From Mesonia mobilis DSM 19841 (GTDB taxonomy: Bacteria > Bacteroidota > Bacteroidia > Flavobacteriales > Flavobacteriaceae), in the NCBI RefSeq assembly GCF_000423405.1, contig NZ_AUHX01000004.1, positions 124,001-188,000 on the forward strand: DNA of 64,000 nucleotides, in the 5' to 3' direction. The position numbers were made by a program, and so were the translations under genes. Shown here piece after piece: positions 25,042-33,532 of the stretch; within the stretch, counting starts at the first letter, position 1, and each line of letters opens with the position of its first letter. Below the pieces are notes generated by a model that did no database searches, had not been told where the DNA came from, and worked only from the letters and a program-made list of their open reading frames with translations.

Positions 25042-25380
25042 TTAGCTCACTTTTAAACCATTTTCTATGGAAGCTTCCGGCTGAATAATAGTAACCTCAT
25101 CACCATCGACAGCGCCCATCAATAAACATTCACTCATAAAATTTGCAATTTGCTTTTTAGGGAAGTTCACAACCGCAATGGTTTGTTTTCCTAAAAGATC
25201 TTCTTTGGTATAACGTTTTGTTATTTGAGCTGAAGTTTTTCTAATCCCGATTTCTTCCCCAAAATCTATACGCAATTGGTAAGCCGGCTTTCGTGCTTCA
25301 GGAAAATCGTTCACTTCTATAATCGTTCCTACACGCATATCTATTTTTGCAAAGTCTTGCCAAGTAATCTCTTTTTCCAT
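25042..25380 (-). CDS. CsaA-like tRNA-binding protein
   Basis: A 112-residue stand-alone tRNA-binding OB-fold protein. Diagnostic segments are DFAKIDMRVGTIIEVNDFPEARKPAYQL and the C-terminal FPKKQIANFMSECLLMGAVD, both typical of CsaA and of the C-terminal tRNA-binding domain of methionyl-tRNA synthetase. In Bacillus CsaA has been linked to protein export; in most bacteria a tRNA role is assumed. It is divergent from the thioredoxin-like gene with 87 bp between them. Confidence 0.88.
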   Translation of the reverse strand: MEKEITWQDFAKIDMRVGTIIEVNDFPEARKPAYQLRIDFGEEIGIRKTSAQITKRYTKEDLLGKQTIAVVNFPKKQIANFMSECLLMGAVDGDEVTIIQPEASIENGLKVS

Positions 25381-25467
25381 CCTTAAATTTTCTATTGAAT
25401 TTTAAAGCAGAAGCGCTTCAGAAATAATTCAAATTTTAGTATTTTGTAATTCAAATTTAAAAATATA

Positions 25468-26031
25468 ATGGCAAGAACCTATTCCATAGATATAGATCTA
25501 GGCACAAAAGCTCCAGAATTTGAACTTCGAGACAGCGTCACCAACAACTTAGTTAACCTTTACGATGTTAAAGGTGAAAAAGGTACCGTGGTGATGTTTA
25601 TCTGCAATCACTGTCCGTTTGTAAAACATGTGAACGACGAGATCGTAAGACTCGCTAACGATTACCGCGTGTTGGGCTTTGGTTTTGTGGCGATTTCTAG
25701 TAATGATGTAGAAAACTACCCGGAAGATCATCCTAAATTAATGCACGAGAATGCCAGAAAACATAATTTTACCTTTCCGTATTTATATGATGAAACGCAA
25801 GAAGTTGCTAAAGCTTATCAAGCGGCTTGCACACCAGATTTCTATGTTTTTGACGGAGAGTTAAAATTGGTTTATCACGGACAATTAGACGATTCTCGCC
25901 CTCAAAACGGAATTCCTGTAACAGGGAGAAGTATTCGTGAAGCTCTAGACGCCATTCTAAACAACAGAAAAGTAGCTGAAATACAAAAACCTAGTTTGGG
26001 TTGTGGGATAAAATGGAAACCTGAAGACTAA
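25468..26031 (+). CDS. Thioredoxin-family (AhpC/TSA-type) protein
   Basis: A 187-residue thioredoxin-fold protein without a signal peptide. The redox motif is CNHC in VVMFICNHCPFVKHVNDEI (about 45-63), and the cis-Pro strand CTPDFYVFD follows mid-protein, with another Cys two residues before the Pro. Cys-Asn-His-Cys-Pro-Phe-Val is typical of a family of cytoplasmic thioredoxin-like proteins annotated as redoxins. The following gene is a peroxiredoxin 102 bp downstream on the same strand, suggesting a shared role in peroxide defence; direct partnership is inferred. Confidence 0.85.
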   Translation: MARTYSIDIDLGTKAPEFELRDSVTNNLVNLYDVKGEKGTVVMFICNHCPFVKHVNDEIVRLANDYRVLGFGFVAISSNDVENYPEDHPKLMHENARKHNFTFPYLYDETQEVAKAYQAACTPDFYVFDGELKLVYHGQLDDSRPQNGIPVTGRSIREALDAILNNRKVAEIQKPSLGCGIKWKPED

Positions 26032-26133
26032 GATAAGTTAAGCTTATGCTAAAGTAGCTGAAAACAATGCTTCATTTTGAAAAGCTAGCGATATAATCTT
26101 TAAATTTATACTACTAATAAAAAATGTACTGAA

Positions 26134-26772
26134 ATGAGCACTTTAAGATTAGGCGATACCGCCCCGAATTTTGATGCGGAAACTACCGAAGGAAAACTTA
26201 ACTTTTACGATTATTTAGGAGATAGTTGGGGAGTTCTTTTTTCTCACCCATCAGATTATACTCCCGTTTGTACCACAGAATTAGGAACGGTAGCCAACTA
26301 CAAACCAGAATTTGATAAGCGAAATACAAAAGTTATTGCGCTAAGCATCGACGATCTAGCATCCCATAAAGGTTGGGTAAAAGACATTGAAGAGACCCAA
26401 AACGTAAAGCTGAATTACCCGATTATTGCAGATGAAGATAAAAACGTATCTACTTTGTACGATATGATTCATCCTAACGAAGATGATAAAGCAACGGTAA
26501 GATCAGTATTTATTATAAGTCCCGACAAAAAGGTAAAGTTAACTTTAACCTACCCGCCAAGTACCGGAAGAAATTTTGAAGAATTACTTCGGGTGATCGA
26601 TTCTTTACAATTAACGGCTTACAAAAAAGTAGCCACTCCTGCCAATTGGAAACATGGAGAAGATGTAGTGATTAGTCCTTCCGTTTCTAATGAAGAAGCA
26701 GAAAAATTATTCCCGAAAGGTTTTAAAGAAATTAAGCCTTACTTGAGAATGACATCGCAACCGGAAGATTAA
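26134..26772 (+). CDS. Peroxiredoxin, 1-Cys (Prx6) type
   Basis: A 212-residue peroxidase. The peroxidatic Cys is in FSHPSDYTPVCTTELG (about residue 47), preceded by the conserved Pro and Thr. The protein has the long C-terminal extension of Prx6-type enzymes (TPANWKHGEDVVISPSVSNEEAEKLFPKG), and no resolving Cys is visible. It reduces hydrogen peroxide or organic peroxides, with the thioredoxin-like protein just upstream as a possible electron donor. A repeat remnant and a terminator follow. Confidence 0.92.
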   Translation: MSTLRLGDTAPNFDAETTEGKLNFYDYLGDSWGVLFSHPSDYTPVCTTELGTVANYKPEFDKRNTKVIALSIDDLASHKGWVKDIEETQNVKLNYPIIADEDKNVSTLYDMIHPNEDDKATVRSVFIISPDKKVKLTLTYPPSTGRNFEELLRVIDSLQLTAYKKVATPANWKHGEDVVISPSVSNEEAEKLFPKGFKEIKPYLRMTSQPED

Positions 26773-26789
26773 TTTTTGATTAAAACAGG

Positions 26790-26820
26790 GTGATCCTGAG
26801 CTTGATTCATAATTTCATCC
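26790..26820. repeat. Degenerate copy of the dispersed hairpin repeat
   Basis: It reads GTGATCCTGAGCTTGATTCA followed by TAATTTCATCC, aligning with the repeat at 8301-8330 and those of the sugar locus, but the stem is mostly lost. It lies between the peroxiredoxin stop and its terminator. Confidence 0.5.
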
Positions 26821-26830
26821 TATTAAAAAT

Positions 26831-26866
26831 AAAAAAACCTCAAAGTTTTCACTTTGAGGTTTTTTT
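26831..26866. terminator. Bidirectional terminator
   Basis: A 15-bp perfect stem (AAAAAAACCTCAAAG / CTTTGAGGTTTTTTT) with a 6-base loop lies between the peroxiredoxin gene (+) and the small membrane protein gene (-). Confidence 0.9.
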
Positions 26867-26884
26867 ATTTGTAGATTTTAATTT

Positions 26885-27160
26885 CTAGATAGAATAAGTC
26901 ATAAAAACCATCCAACAAATAGATAATAAATTTAGAAAACCTACTCCTAAATATTGCTTACGATGATCTTTAGAAATAAAGTATTTCACCAAACCAAAAC
27001 CAAATAGCACTAAAACGGCTAACACTACAGGTATGGTTAATAATTCAGCAAAAACTCCGATAATTACGAAATCTAACTCAAAATATGAAACTGCTCCTAA
27101 GCCTATTAAATAAAGTAGGCAAAGTAAACTAACAGTGATGATAATTTTTAAACGCTTCAT
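26885..27160 (-). CDS. Small hydrophobic membrane protein
   Basis: A 91-residue protein with three predicted transmembrane helices (about 5-25, 30-57 and 70-89) joined by short loops; the loop SKDHRKQYLG is basic and probably cytoplasmic. I recognise no family. It starts 19 bp after the PPIase fusion gene on the same strand and precedes a strong terminator, so it is probably the last gene of a two-gene unit. Confidence 0.6.
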   Translation of the reverse strand: MKRLKIIITVSLLCLLYLIGLGAVSYFELDFVIIGVFAELLTIPVVLAVLVLFGFGLVKYFISKDHRKQYLGVGFLNLLSICWMVFMTYSI

Positions 27161-27179
27161 ATTCTAAAGATAGAAAAAA

Positions 27180-28112
27180 TTATTTAGCTTGAACCAATTC
27201 TACATCAAATACTAATGTTGCGTTTGGCGGAATTACACCACCGGCTCCGCGCTCACCGTAACCTAAATGTGAAGGAATCACAAAACTAGCCTCATCTCCT
27301 TCTGAAAGTAATAAAATACCTTCGTCCCAACCGGCGATCACGTGACCTACGCCAACAGGAAACTCAATAGGTTGGTTTCTTTTAAATGAAGAATCGAAAA
27401 CGGTTCCGTCGGTTAATTTTCCACGGTAGTGTACTTTTACCGGTTTTCCTTTTTCTGCCTGTTTTCCTTCTCCTTTTTTAGTGATTTTGTAATACAAACC
27501 ACTATCGGTTTTAGTAAAACCTTCAGTAAGTTTTGCTAAAGCTTCTTCTTCTCTCTTTTTAGCTTCTGCTTCACGCTTTGCTTTTTCAGCATTAAAGGTT
27601 TCAAAAGCTTTTGCTCCGTCAAAATTTTCAGCTTCTTCACCTACTCTTTCGATGCTTACGCTTTCCATTTTATCGCCTTGAGCAACTTTATTTACGACAT
27701 CTTGTCCTTCAACCACTTCACCAAAAACAGTGTGTTTACCGTCTAACCAAGGGGTTTCTACGTGAGTAATAAAAAACTGACTCCCGTTGGTTCCCGGTCC
27801 TGCATTGGCCATCGATAAAATACCAGGCTTGTCGTGTTTTAGTTCGGGATGAATTTCATCATCAAAATTATATCCGGGTCCGCCGGCGCCTGTTCCATCA
27901 GGATCACCACCTTGAATCATAAAATCTGGGATCACTCGGTGAAACGATAAACCGTCGTAATAAGCTTCGCCTTCTTTTTTTGCGTCGTTAGGCTGATTTC
28001 CTTCAGCTAAAGCCACAAAATTACCTACCGTTCCCGGAGTTTTATCGTGATGAAGTTTAACTACAATTTCTCCTTTAGAAGTATTAAATTTTGCGTATAA
28101 TCCGTTTTCCAT
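27180..28112 (-). CDS. Cyclophilin-FKBP fusion peptidyl-prolyl isomerase
   Basis: A 310-residue protein with two unrelated prolyl-isomerase folds. Cyclophilin is at about 5-165: [22 protein letters not shown], then [27 protein letters not shown] with the active-site Arg, Phe, Met, Gln and His pattern. A Lys/Glu/Ala-rich helical linker follows at about 170-200 ([19 protein letters not shown]). FKBP is at about 200-310: [58 protein letters not shown]. No signal peptide is seen, so it is cytoplasmic. Dual immunophilins of this order are known from flavobacteria; both active sites look intact. Confidence 0.92.
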   Translation of the reverse strand: MENGLYAKFNTSKGEIVVKLHHDKTPGTVGNFVALAEGNQPNDAKKEGEAYYDGLSFHRVIPDFMIQGGDPDGTGAGGPGYNFDDEIHPELKHDKPGILSMANAGPGTNGSQFFITHVETPWLDGKHTVFGEVVEGQDVVNKVAQGDKMESVSIERVGEEAENFDGAKAFETFNAEKAKREAEAKKREEEALAKLTEGFTKTDSGLYYKITKKGEGKQAEKGKPVKVHYRGKLTDGTVFDSSFKRNQPIEFPVGVGHVIAGWDEGILLLSEGDEASFVIPSHLGYGERGAGGVIPPNATLVFDVELVQAK

Positions 28113-28182
28113 GTGTCTATTTTTTTCTGAAAGTACAAAGATAGAATTTCATCAGTCATCTTCCTAATGAAGATCGAGAAAC

Positions 28183-28214
28183 AAAAAAACCGAATGCAAG
28201 GACATTCGGTTTTC
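28183..28214 (-). terminator. Terminator of recQ
   Basis: A 10-bp stem (AAACCGAATG / CATTCGGTTT), loop CAAGGA, is followed by a T-run on the minus strand. It lies about 55 bp beyond the recQ stop. Confidence 0.8.
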
Positions 28215-28267
28215 TATCTATCTTAATTACTTATAATTCTAATTTGTCAGCTTAATGAAATAAAAAA

Positions 28268-30463
28268 TTAATTGGCAACTTCACTTATAAACTTGATGCG
28301 ATATAAACGAATTTCTTCATCTTCATAATCACCATCAAATTCTTCCATCGCTTCATCGATCTTATCGGTTTCTGCTTCTAGAAAATATTCGTGCAACTCT
28401 TCTTGTTGATCTTCATCTAAAACCTCATCGACCCAATAATTAATATTTAATTTGGTACCGCTATATACGATCGCTTCCATCTCTTTAATAAAATCGGGCA
28501 TTTCTAAACCTTTCGCGTTCGCGATATCGGGTAAAGGTAATTTTCGATCGACACTTTGGATGATAAAAAGTTTTAAAGCACTATTGGCTCCGGTTGTTTT
28601 TACCACCAAATCGTCGGGACGCATAATATCGTTCTCTTCAACATAACGAGCGATAAGCTCAATAAAATCTTTTCCGAATTTTTTAGCTTTCCCTTCTCCT
28701 ACTCCATGAATATTCGCCAGCTCTTCTTTGGTCACCGGATATTTGGTAGCCATATCTTCTAACGATGGATCTTGAAAAACCACAAATGGCGGAACATCTT
28801 TGCGCTTGGCTACTTTCTTGCGAAGATCTTTAAGCATTTTCATAAGTTGCTCGTCGGTAGAGCCGCCACCGCCTTTCTGTGCCGTCACAATATTGTCTTT
28901 AGATTCGCTGTCGTAAACGTGATCTTCGGTCATCATAAATGGTGTGGGTGCTGCTAAATATTCTTCACCTGCCGGAGTTACTTTGATAATTCCGTAGGTT
29001 TCGATATCTTTTTTAAGCAAGCCGGTCACTAAAACTTGTCGTAATAATGCCATCCAGTAATTGGCTCCTTTTTCTTTTCCTTGTCCGAAAAGCTCGATCT
29101 CATCGGTTCTATGAGATTTTATTAAAGCGTTTGATTTACCAATAAGAGTATTAACAACTTCTTTTGCTTTGTAAATCGCATTGGTTTCTTTCACCACTTT
29201 CAACAACAACTCAACATCTTCCTGTGCTTCGTGCTGTTTCTTAGGGTTACGAACGTTATCGTCCATATCGCCGCCATCACCGGTTTCTGTATCGAAATCC
29301 TCTCCAAAATAATGAAGTATAAATTTTCTTCTAGAGATCGATGTTTCAGCAAAAGCAACAACATCTTGCAGCAACGCATGACCAATTTCTTGCTCAGCTA
29401 CCGGTTTACCACTCATAAACTTCTCTAGCTTTTCAATATCTTTATAAGCATAATAGGCTAAACAATGTCCTTCGCCACCATCACGACCGGCACGACCAGT
29501 TTCTTGATAATAACTTTCAATACTTTTAGGGATATCGTGATGAATTACGAAGCGAACATCTGGTTTATCGATCCCCATCCCGAAAGCGATCGTCGCAACA
29601 ACTACATCAATATCTTCCATTAAGAACATGTCTTGATGCTTTGCTCGGGTTTTACCATCTAAACCGGCGTGGTAAGGAACGGCGTTAATCCCATTTACCT
29701 GAAGAGTTTGCGCCAACTCTTCAACCTTTTTTCGGCTTAAACAATAAATAATACCGCTCTTACCGGAATTTTGTTTCACAAACCGAATAATATCGGCATC
29801 AACATTTGCGGTTTTTGGGCGTATCTCGTAGTATAAATTAGGGCGATTAAAAGATGCTTTAAAAGTTTTAGCATTCGTAATGCCTAAATTTTTTAAAATG
29901 TCTTCTTGCACCTTTGGAGTAGCGGTCGCAGTTAGCGCTATAATAGGTATATTATCACCAATGCGCTTAATTATTCTACGTAAATTTCTGTATTCTGGTC
30001 TAAAATCGTGCCCCCATTCACTAATACAGTGAGCTTCGTCGATCGCCAAAAAAGAAATTTTTTCATTTTTTAGAAAACCTACGTTCTCTTCTTTTGTTAA
30101 AGACTCGGGAGCTACGTAAAGTAATTTCGTAATTCCGTTAGAAATATCGGCCTTAACTTGTTTGATTTCTGTTTTGTTTAAGGAAGAATTGAGTACGTGG
30201 GCAATTCCATGTTCAGAAGAGATGCTTCGAAGTGCATCTACTTGGTTCTTCATTAAAGCAATTAGTGGGGAAACGACAATTGCAGTTCCTTCTTTAATTA
30301 ATGCGGGAAGTTGGTAACAGAGAGATTTTCCTCCTCCGGTCGGCATGATCACAAACGTATCTTTATCGGTGATAATGCTCTTAATTACTTCTTCCTGCAG
30401 GCCTTTAAACTGGCTAAATCCAAAATACTTTTTTAACTCTTGATGTAAATTGATTTCTGTCAA
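28268..30463 (-). CDS. recQ: ATP-dependent DNA helicase RecQ
   Basis: A 731-residue 3'-5' DNA helicase. Walker A is PTGGGKSL (41-48), the DEAH box at 142-145 within AIDEAHCISEWGHDFRP, motif VI ETGRAGRDGG (321-330). The RQC region follows with RRKFILHYFGEDF (378-390), then an HRDC domain around 555-640 (VPPFVVFQDPSLEDMA) and an acidic C-terminal tail. The four zinc-ligand Cys of the canonical RQC zinc finger are absent: Ser377 stands at the first and TGDGGDMDDN (393-402) replaces the Cys cluster. It is divergently transcribed from the arabinose-5-phosphate isomerase gene. Confidence 0.95.
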   Translation of the reverse strand: MTEINLHQELKKYFGFSQFKGLQEEVIKSIITDKDTFVIMPTGGGKSLCYQLPALIKEGTAIVVSPLIALMKNQVDALRSISSEHGIAHVLNSSLNKTEIKQVKADISNGITKLLYVAPESLTKEENVGFLKNEKISFLAIDEAHCISEWGHDFRPEYRNLRRIIKRIGDNIPIIALTATATPKVQEDILKNLGITNAKTFKASFNRPNLYYEIRPKTANVDADIIRFVKQNSGKSGIIYCLSRKKVEELAQTLQVNGINAVPYHAGLDGKTRAKHQDMFLMEDIDVVVATIAFGMGIDKPDVRFVIHHDIPKSIESYYQETGRAGRDGGEGHCLAYYAYKDIEKLEKFMSGKPVAEQEIGHALLQDVVAFAETSISRRKFILHYFGEDFDTETGDGGDMDDNVRNPKKQHEAQEDVELLLKVVKETNAIYKAKEVVNTLIGKSNALIKSHRTDEIELFGQGKEKGANYWMALLRQVLVTGLLKKDIETYGIIKVTPAGEEYLAAPTPFMMTEDHVYDSESKDNIVTAQKGGGGSTDEQLMKMLKDLRKKVAKRKDVPPFVVFQDPSLEDMATKYPVTKEELANIHGVGEGKAKKFGKDFIELIARYVEENDIMRPDDLVVKTTGANSALKLFIIQSVDRKLPLPDIANAKGLEMPDFIKEMEAIVYSGTKLNINYWVDEVLDEDQQEELHEYFLEAETDKIDEAMEEFDGDYEDEEIRLYRIKFISEVAN

Positions 30464-30491
30464 ACTGATATTTTAGTGTTACAATTTTACC

Positions 30492-30499
30492 TACCTTTG
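30492..30499 (+). promoter_or_regulatory. Possible -7 element of the kdsD promoter
   Basis: TACCTTTG matches TAnnTTTG and lies 57 bp before the ATG at 30557. No clear TTG is found at the -33 distance, so this is a weak call. Confidence 0.3.
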
Positions 30500-30556
30500 T
30501 CTATTCTAAAGATACATATTTCTTTAGGACTTACAAATTCAAATATTATAAAATTA

Positions 30557-31519
30557 ATGCTTCAAAACAACATAATAAAGGTCGCAAAAGAAACAATTTC
30601 TAATGAGGCTCGCGCGATTGAAGAATTAATCAACCTTTTAGACCAAGATTTTACAGCGGCTGTCGAGCATATTTACAACGCTAAAGGTCGTGTAATTATT
30701 ACAGGTATTGGTAAAAGTGCCATCATTGCCACTAAGATCGTAGCTACCTTAAACTCTACAGGAACACCGGCAATATTTATGCACGCTGCCGATGCCATTC
30801 ACGGAGATTTAGGGACGATACAACAAGATGATGTTGTAATTTGTATTTCTAAAAGTGGAAACACGCCCGAAATTAAAGTCTTGGTTCCGCTCATTAAAAA
30901 TTTCAAAAATACGCTTATCGCAATTACCGGTAATAAAGATTCTTTTCTTGGTAAGCAATCCGATTATGTATTAAATGCGTATGTAGAAAAGGAAGCTTGC
31001 CCTAATAATTTGGCACCGACCACAAGTACTACCGCACAATTAGTCATGGGTGATGCCCTTGCGGTTTCTTTATTGCACCTGCGAGGTTTTAGCAGTAAAG
31101 ATTTTGCAAAATACCATCCCGGTGGTGCTCTTGGTAAAAAATTATATTTAAGAGTAAGCGATATTACTAAAGAAAATCAAAAACCACAGGTAAGCCCAGA
31201 TACAAATATAACTGATGTTATTGTAGAAATTTCTGAAAAAATGTTAGGTGTAACCGCTGTGGTGGAAGAAAATAAGATCGTAGGGATCATTACCGATGGT
31301 GATTTACGTAGAATGATCACCACCAACAAAGAGTTCACACATCTTACGGCCAAAGATATTATGGGTAAAAACCCTAAAGTGATTAGCAACAAAGCAATGG
31401 CGGTAGATGCGATGGAATCATTAGAAGAAAACGGAATCTCCCAACTTCTTGCTGAAGAAAAAGGGAAATACGTTGGCGTAGTACACCTGCACAATCTTAT
31501 GAAAGAAGGAATTATTTAA
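30557..31519 (+). CDS. kdsD: Arabinose-5-phosphate isomerase, KpsF/GutQ family
   Basis: A protein of 320 residues from the ATG at 30557; a GTG at 30476 would add 27 residues of no family similarity. The SIS isomerase domain (about 30-180) has GRVIITGIGKSAIIATKIVATLNSTGTPA and CISKSGNTPEIKVL. A pair of CBS domains follows (about 200-320: MLGVTAVVEENKIVGIITDGDLRRMI). The enzyme interconverts ribulose-5-P and arabinose-5-P for Kdo synthesis in LPS. It is followed 1 bp later by tatC, so the four genes to lptB probably form one operon. Confidence 0.92.
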   Translation: MLQNNIIKVAKETISNEARAIEELINLLDQDFTAAVEHIYNAKGRVIITGIGKSAIIATKIVATLNSTGTPAIFMHAADAIHGDLGTIQQDDVVICISKSGNTPEIKVLVPLIKNFKNTLIAITGNKDSFLGKQSDYVLNAYVEKEACPNNLAPTTSTTAQLVMGDALAVSLLHLRGFSSKDFAKYHPGGALGKKLYLRVSDITKENQKPQVSPDTNITDVIVEISEKMLGVTAVVEENKIVGIITDGDLRRMITTNKEFTHLTAKDIMGKNPKVISNKAMAVDAMESLEENGISQLLAEEKGKYVGVVHLHNLMKEGII

Positions 31520-31520
31520 T

Positions 31521-32369
31521 ATGGCTAAACGACCCAAAGTAAATCCAAACGAGATGTCTTTTCTCGACCATTTGGAAGAATTAAGATGGCATTTAATTAG
31601 AGCTACACTTGCAGTAGTAGTAGCTGGTATTTTTGCTTTCATTGCGAAAGAATTTATTTTTGATATTGTATTATTAGGGCCAAAACAACCCGATTTTATT
31701 ACGTATCAGATTTTATGTGATGTTGCAAAATCGGTTGGGTTAGATGAAAGTTTTTGCTATACAGAAATCCCGTTCAGCATACAGAACAGAACGATGTCTG
31801 GGCAATTTAGCATTCATATGTGGACGGCCATTACGGCAGGTTTCATTATTGCTTTCCCATATATTTTATATGAATTTTGGAGATTTATTGCGCCGGCACT
31901 TCACGAGAATGAGCGTAAAGCTTCACGAGGTTTTATCATTATCGCTTCTCTCCTGTTTTTTATTGGAGTTTTATTCGGTTACTATGTAATTTCTCCTTTA
32001 TCGATTAACTTTTTAGGAAGTTACCAAGTAAGTGAAGAGGTAGTTAATGAGATCGATCTCTCAAGTTATATGGGGTTGATCAGAGCTTCTGCCTTAGCCA
32101 GCGGAATTGTTTTTGAGCTCCCAATTATTATCTTCTTGCTCACCAAAATAGGATTGGTGACACCACAGATATTAAAACAATACAGAAAATTTGCTTTGGT
32201 GGGTATTTTAATTGTTTCTGCAATTATTACTCCGCCAGACATCGCCAGCCAAATTGTAGTGGCTATACCCGTTCTAATTTTATATGAAATAAGTATTTTC
32301 ATCTCTAGAATGGTCTTAAAAAAAGAAAGAAAAGAAAAAATTGAAGAGAAAAGTATCACTAAAAATTAA
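31521..32369 (+). CDS. tatC: Sec-independent translocase subunit TatC
   Basis: A 282-residue inner-membrane protein with six predicted helices. The N-terminal motif FLDHLEELRWHLIRA is the TatC signature that contacts the twin-arginine signal peptide. A periplasmic loop of unusual length for TatC lies after helix 1 (about 50-95, with two Cys), as in other Bacteroidota. The charged C-terminus (KKERKEKIEEK) is cytoplasmic. No tatA gene is in the window. It lies 1 bp after kdsD and 7 bp before the CMD gene. Confidence 0.93.
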   Translation: MAKRPKVNPNEMSFLDHLEELRWHLIRATLAVVVAGIFAFIAKEFIFDIVLLGPKQPDFITYQILCDVAKSVGLDESFCYTEIPFSIQNRTMSGQFSIHMWTAITAGFIIAFPYILYEFWRFIAPALHENERKASRGFIIIASLLFFIGVLFGYYVISPLSINFLGSYQVSEEVVNEIDLSSYMGLIRASALASGIVFELPIIIFLLTKIGLVTPQILKQYRKFALVGILIVSAIITPPDIASQIVVAIPVLILYEISIFISRMVLKKERKEKIEEKSITKN

Positions 32370-32376
32370 GTAAACA

Positions 32377-32721
32377 ATGATCGATCAAGTAGATGAGTTT
32401 AACGCTTATCGCCAGAAGATGAATGATAAAATTCTAGGAGAAAACAACAAAGTACTTAAACGCATTTTCAACCTAGACACCAACGCTTTTGCTGAAGGTT
32501 CTTTAGATGTAAAAACAAAAGAATTATTAGGTCTAGTAGCATCTTTAGTGCTAAGATGCGACGACTGTGTAAAATATCATTTAGAATCAAGCCACAAATC
32601 TGGAGTGAGTAAAGACCAAGTGATGGAAACCCTTAGTATTGGCACATTAATTGGAGGTACCATCGTGATCCCGCATTTACGTAGAGCATACGAATATTGG
32701 GAAACCTTAGAAAGTAAATAA
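32377..32721 (+). CDS. Carboxymuconolactone-decarboxylase/AhpD-family protein
   Basis: A 114-residue all-helical protein. The AhpD-like redox centre is RCDDCVKYHLESSHKSGVS (about 65-84), with CxxC and the following His. Proteins of this type act as small peroxidases or thiol reductants. It sits 7 bp after tatC and before a small terminator, a conserved place in many flavobacterial genomes, though no functional link to Tat export is known to me. Confidence 0.85.
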   Translation: MIDQVDEFNAYRQKMNDKILGENNKVLKRIFNLDTNAFAEGSLDVKTKELLGLVASLVLRCDDCVKYHLESSHKSGVSKDQVMETLSIGTLIGGTIVIPHLRRAYEYWETLESK

Positions 32722-32726
32722 TCGTT

Positions 32727-32754
32727 AGGGAGCTTTCTCGGCTCCCTTTCATTT
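32727..32754 (+). terminator. Weak terminator after the CMD-family gene
   Basis: A 7-bp GC-rich stem (AGGGAGC / GCTCCCT) with a 7-base loop is followed by TTTCATTTCATTT. lptB starts 23 bp later, so it may attenuate rather than fully stop transcription. Confidence 0.5.
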
Positions 32755-32776
32755 CATTTAAATTCGCTAGTTAAAT

Positions 32777-33520
32777 ATGATGAAGTTAAGAGCAGACAAT
32801 CTTATAAAAGCCTATAAAGGAAGAAAAGTAGTAAAAGGTATTTCTGTAGAAGTAAACCAAGGAGAAATCGTAGGCTTACTTGGCCCAAATGGAGCCGGAA
32901 AAACCACTTCTTTTTATATGATCGTCGGCCTCATTAAACCAAATAGCGGACATATTTACCTCGACAAAACAGACATTACTAAATTCCCGATGTACAAACG
33001 AGCACAGAACGGGATTGGTTACCTTGCGCAAGAAGCATCGGTTTTTAGAAAGTTAAGTATTGAAGATAATATTATGAGCGTACTTCAACTCACCAAGCTT
33101 TCTAAAAAAGAACGTGAAATGAAGATGGAAAGTCTTATTGAAGAATTTAGCTTAGGTCATATTCGTACCAACCGTGGTGATTTACTTTCGGGAGGTGAAC
33201 GTCGTAGAACAGAAATTGCTCGTGCTCTAGCGACCGACCCTAAATTTATTTTGTTAGATGAACCTTTTGCCGGTGTAGATCCTGTAGCGGTAGAAGATAT
33301 TCAGCGTATTGTCGCGCAATTAAAAGACAAAAACATTGGTATTCTTATTACCGATCACAACGTACAAGAAACCCTTGCCATTACCGATAGAACGTACTTG
33401 ATGTTTGAAGGAAGTATCTTAAAACACGGTCAACCGGAAGAACTTGCCGAAGACGAAATGGTACGTAAAGTATATTTGGGGCAAAACTTCGAATTACGTA
33501 AGAAAAAATTATTTCAATAG
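32777..33520 (+). CDS. lptB: LPS export ABC transporter ATPase LptB
   Basis: A 247-residue cytoplasmic ATPase that powers LPS extraction by LptFG. Walker A GPNGAGKTTS (about 37-46), Q-loop GYLAQEASVFRKL, signature LSGGERRR, Walker B FILLDEPFAGVD and H-loop ITDHNVQETL are all intact. SGGERRR together with the EASVFRKL Q-loop region is typical of LptB rather than of amino-acid transporter ATPases. It is the last gene of the kdsD-tatC-CMD-lptB run. It ends only 12 bp from the convergent pssA gene, with no obvious terminator between. Confidence 0.95.
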   Translation: MMKLRADNLIKAYKGRKVVKGISVEVNQGEIVGLLGPNGAGKTTSFYMIVGLIKPNSGHIYLDKTDITKFPMYKRAQNGIGYLAQEASVFRKLSIEDNIMSVLQLTKLSKKEREMKMESLIEEFSLGHIRTNRGDLLSGGERRRTEIARALATDPKFILLDEPFAGVDPVAVEDIQRIVAQLKDKNIGILITDHNVQETLAITDRTYLMFEGSILKHGQPEELAEDEMVRKVYLGQNFELRKKKLFQ

Positions 33521-33532
33521 AAATAATTCAGG

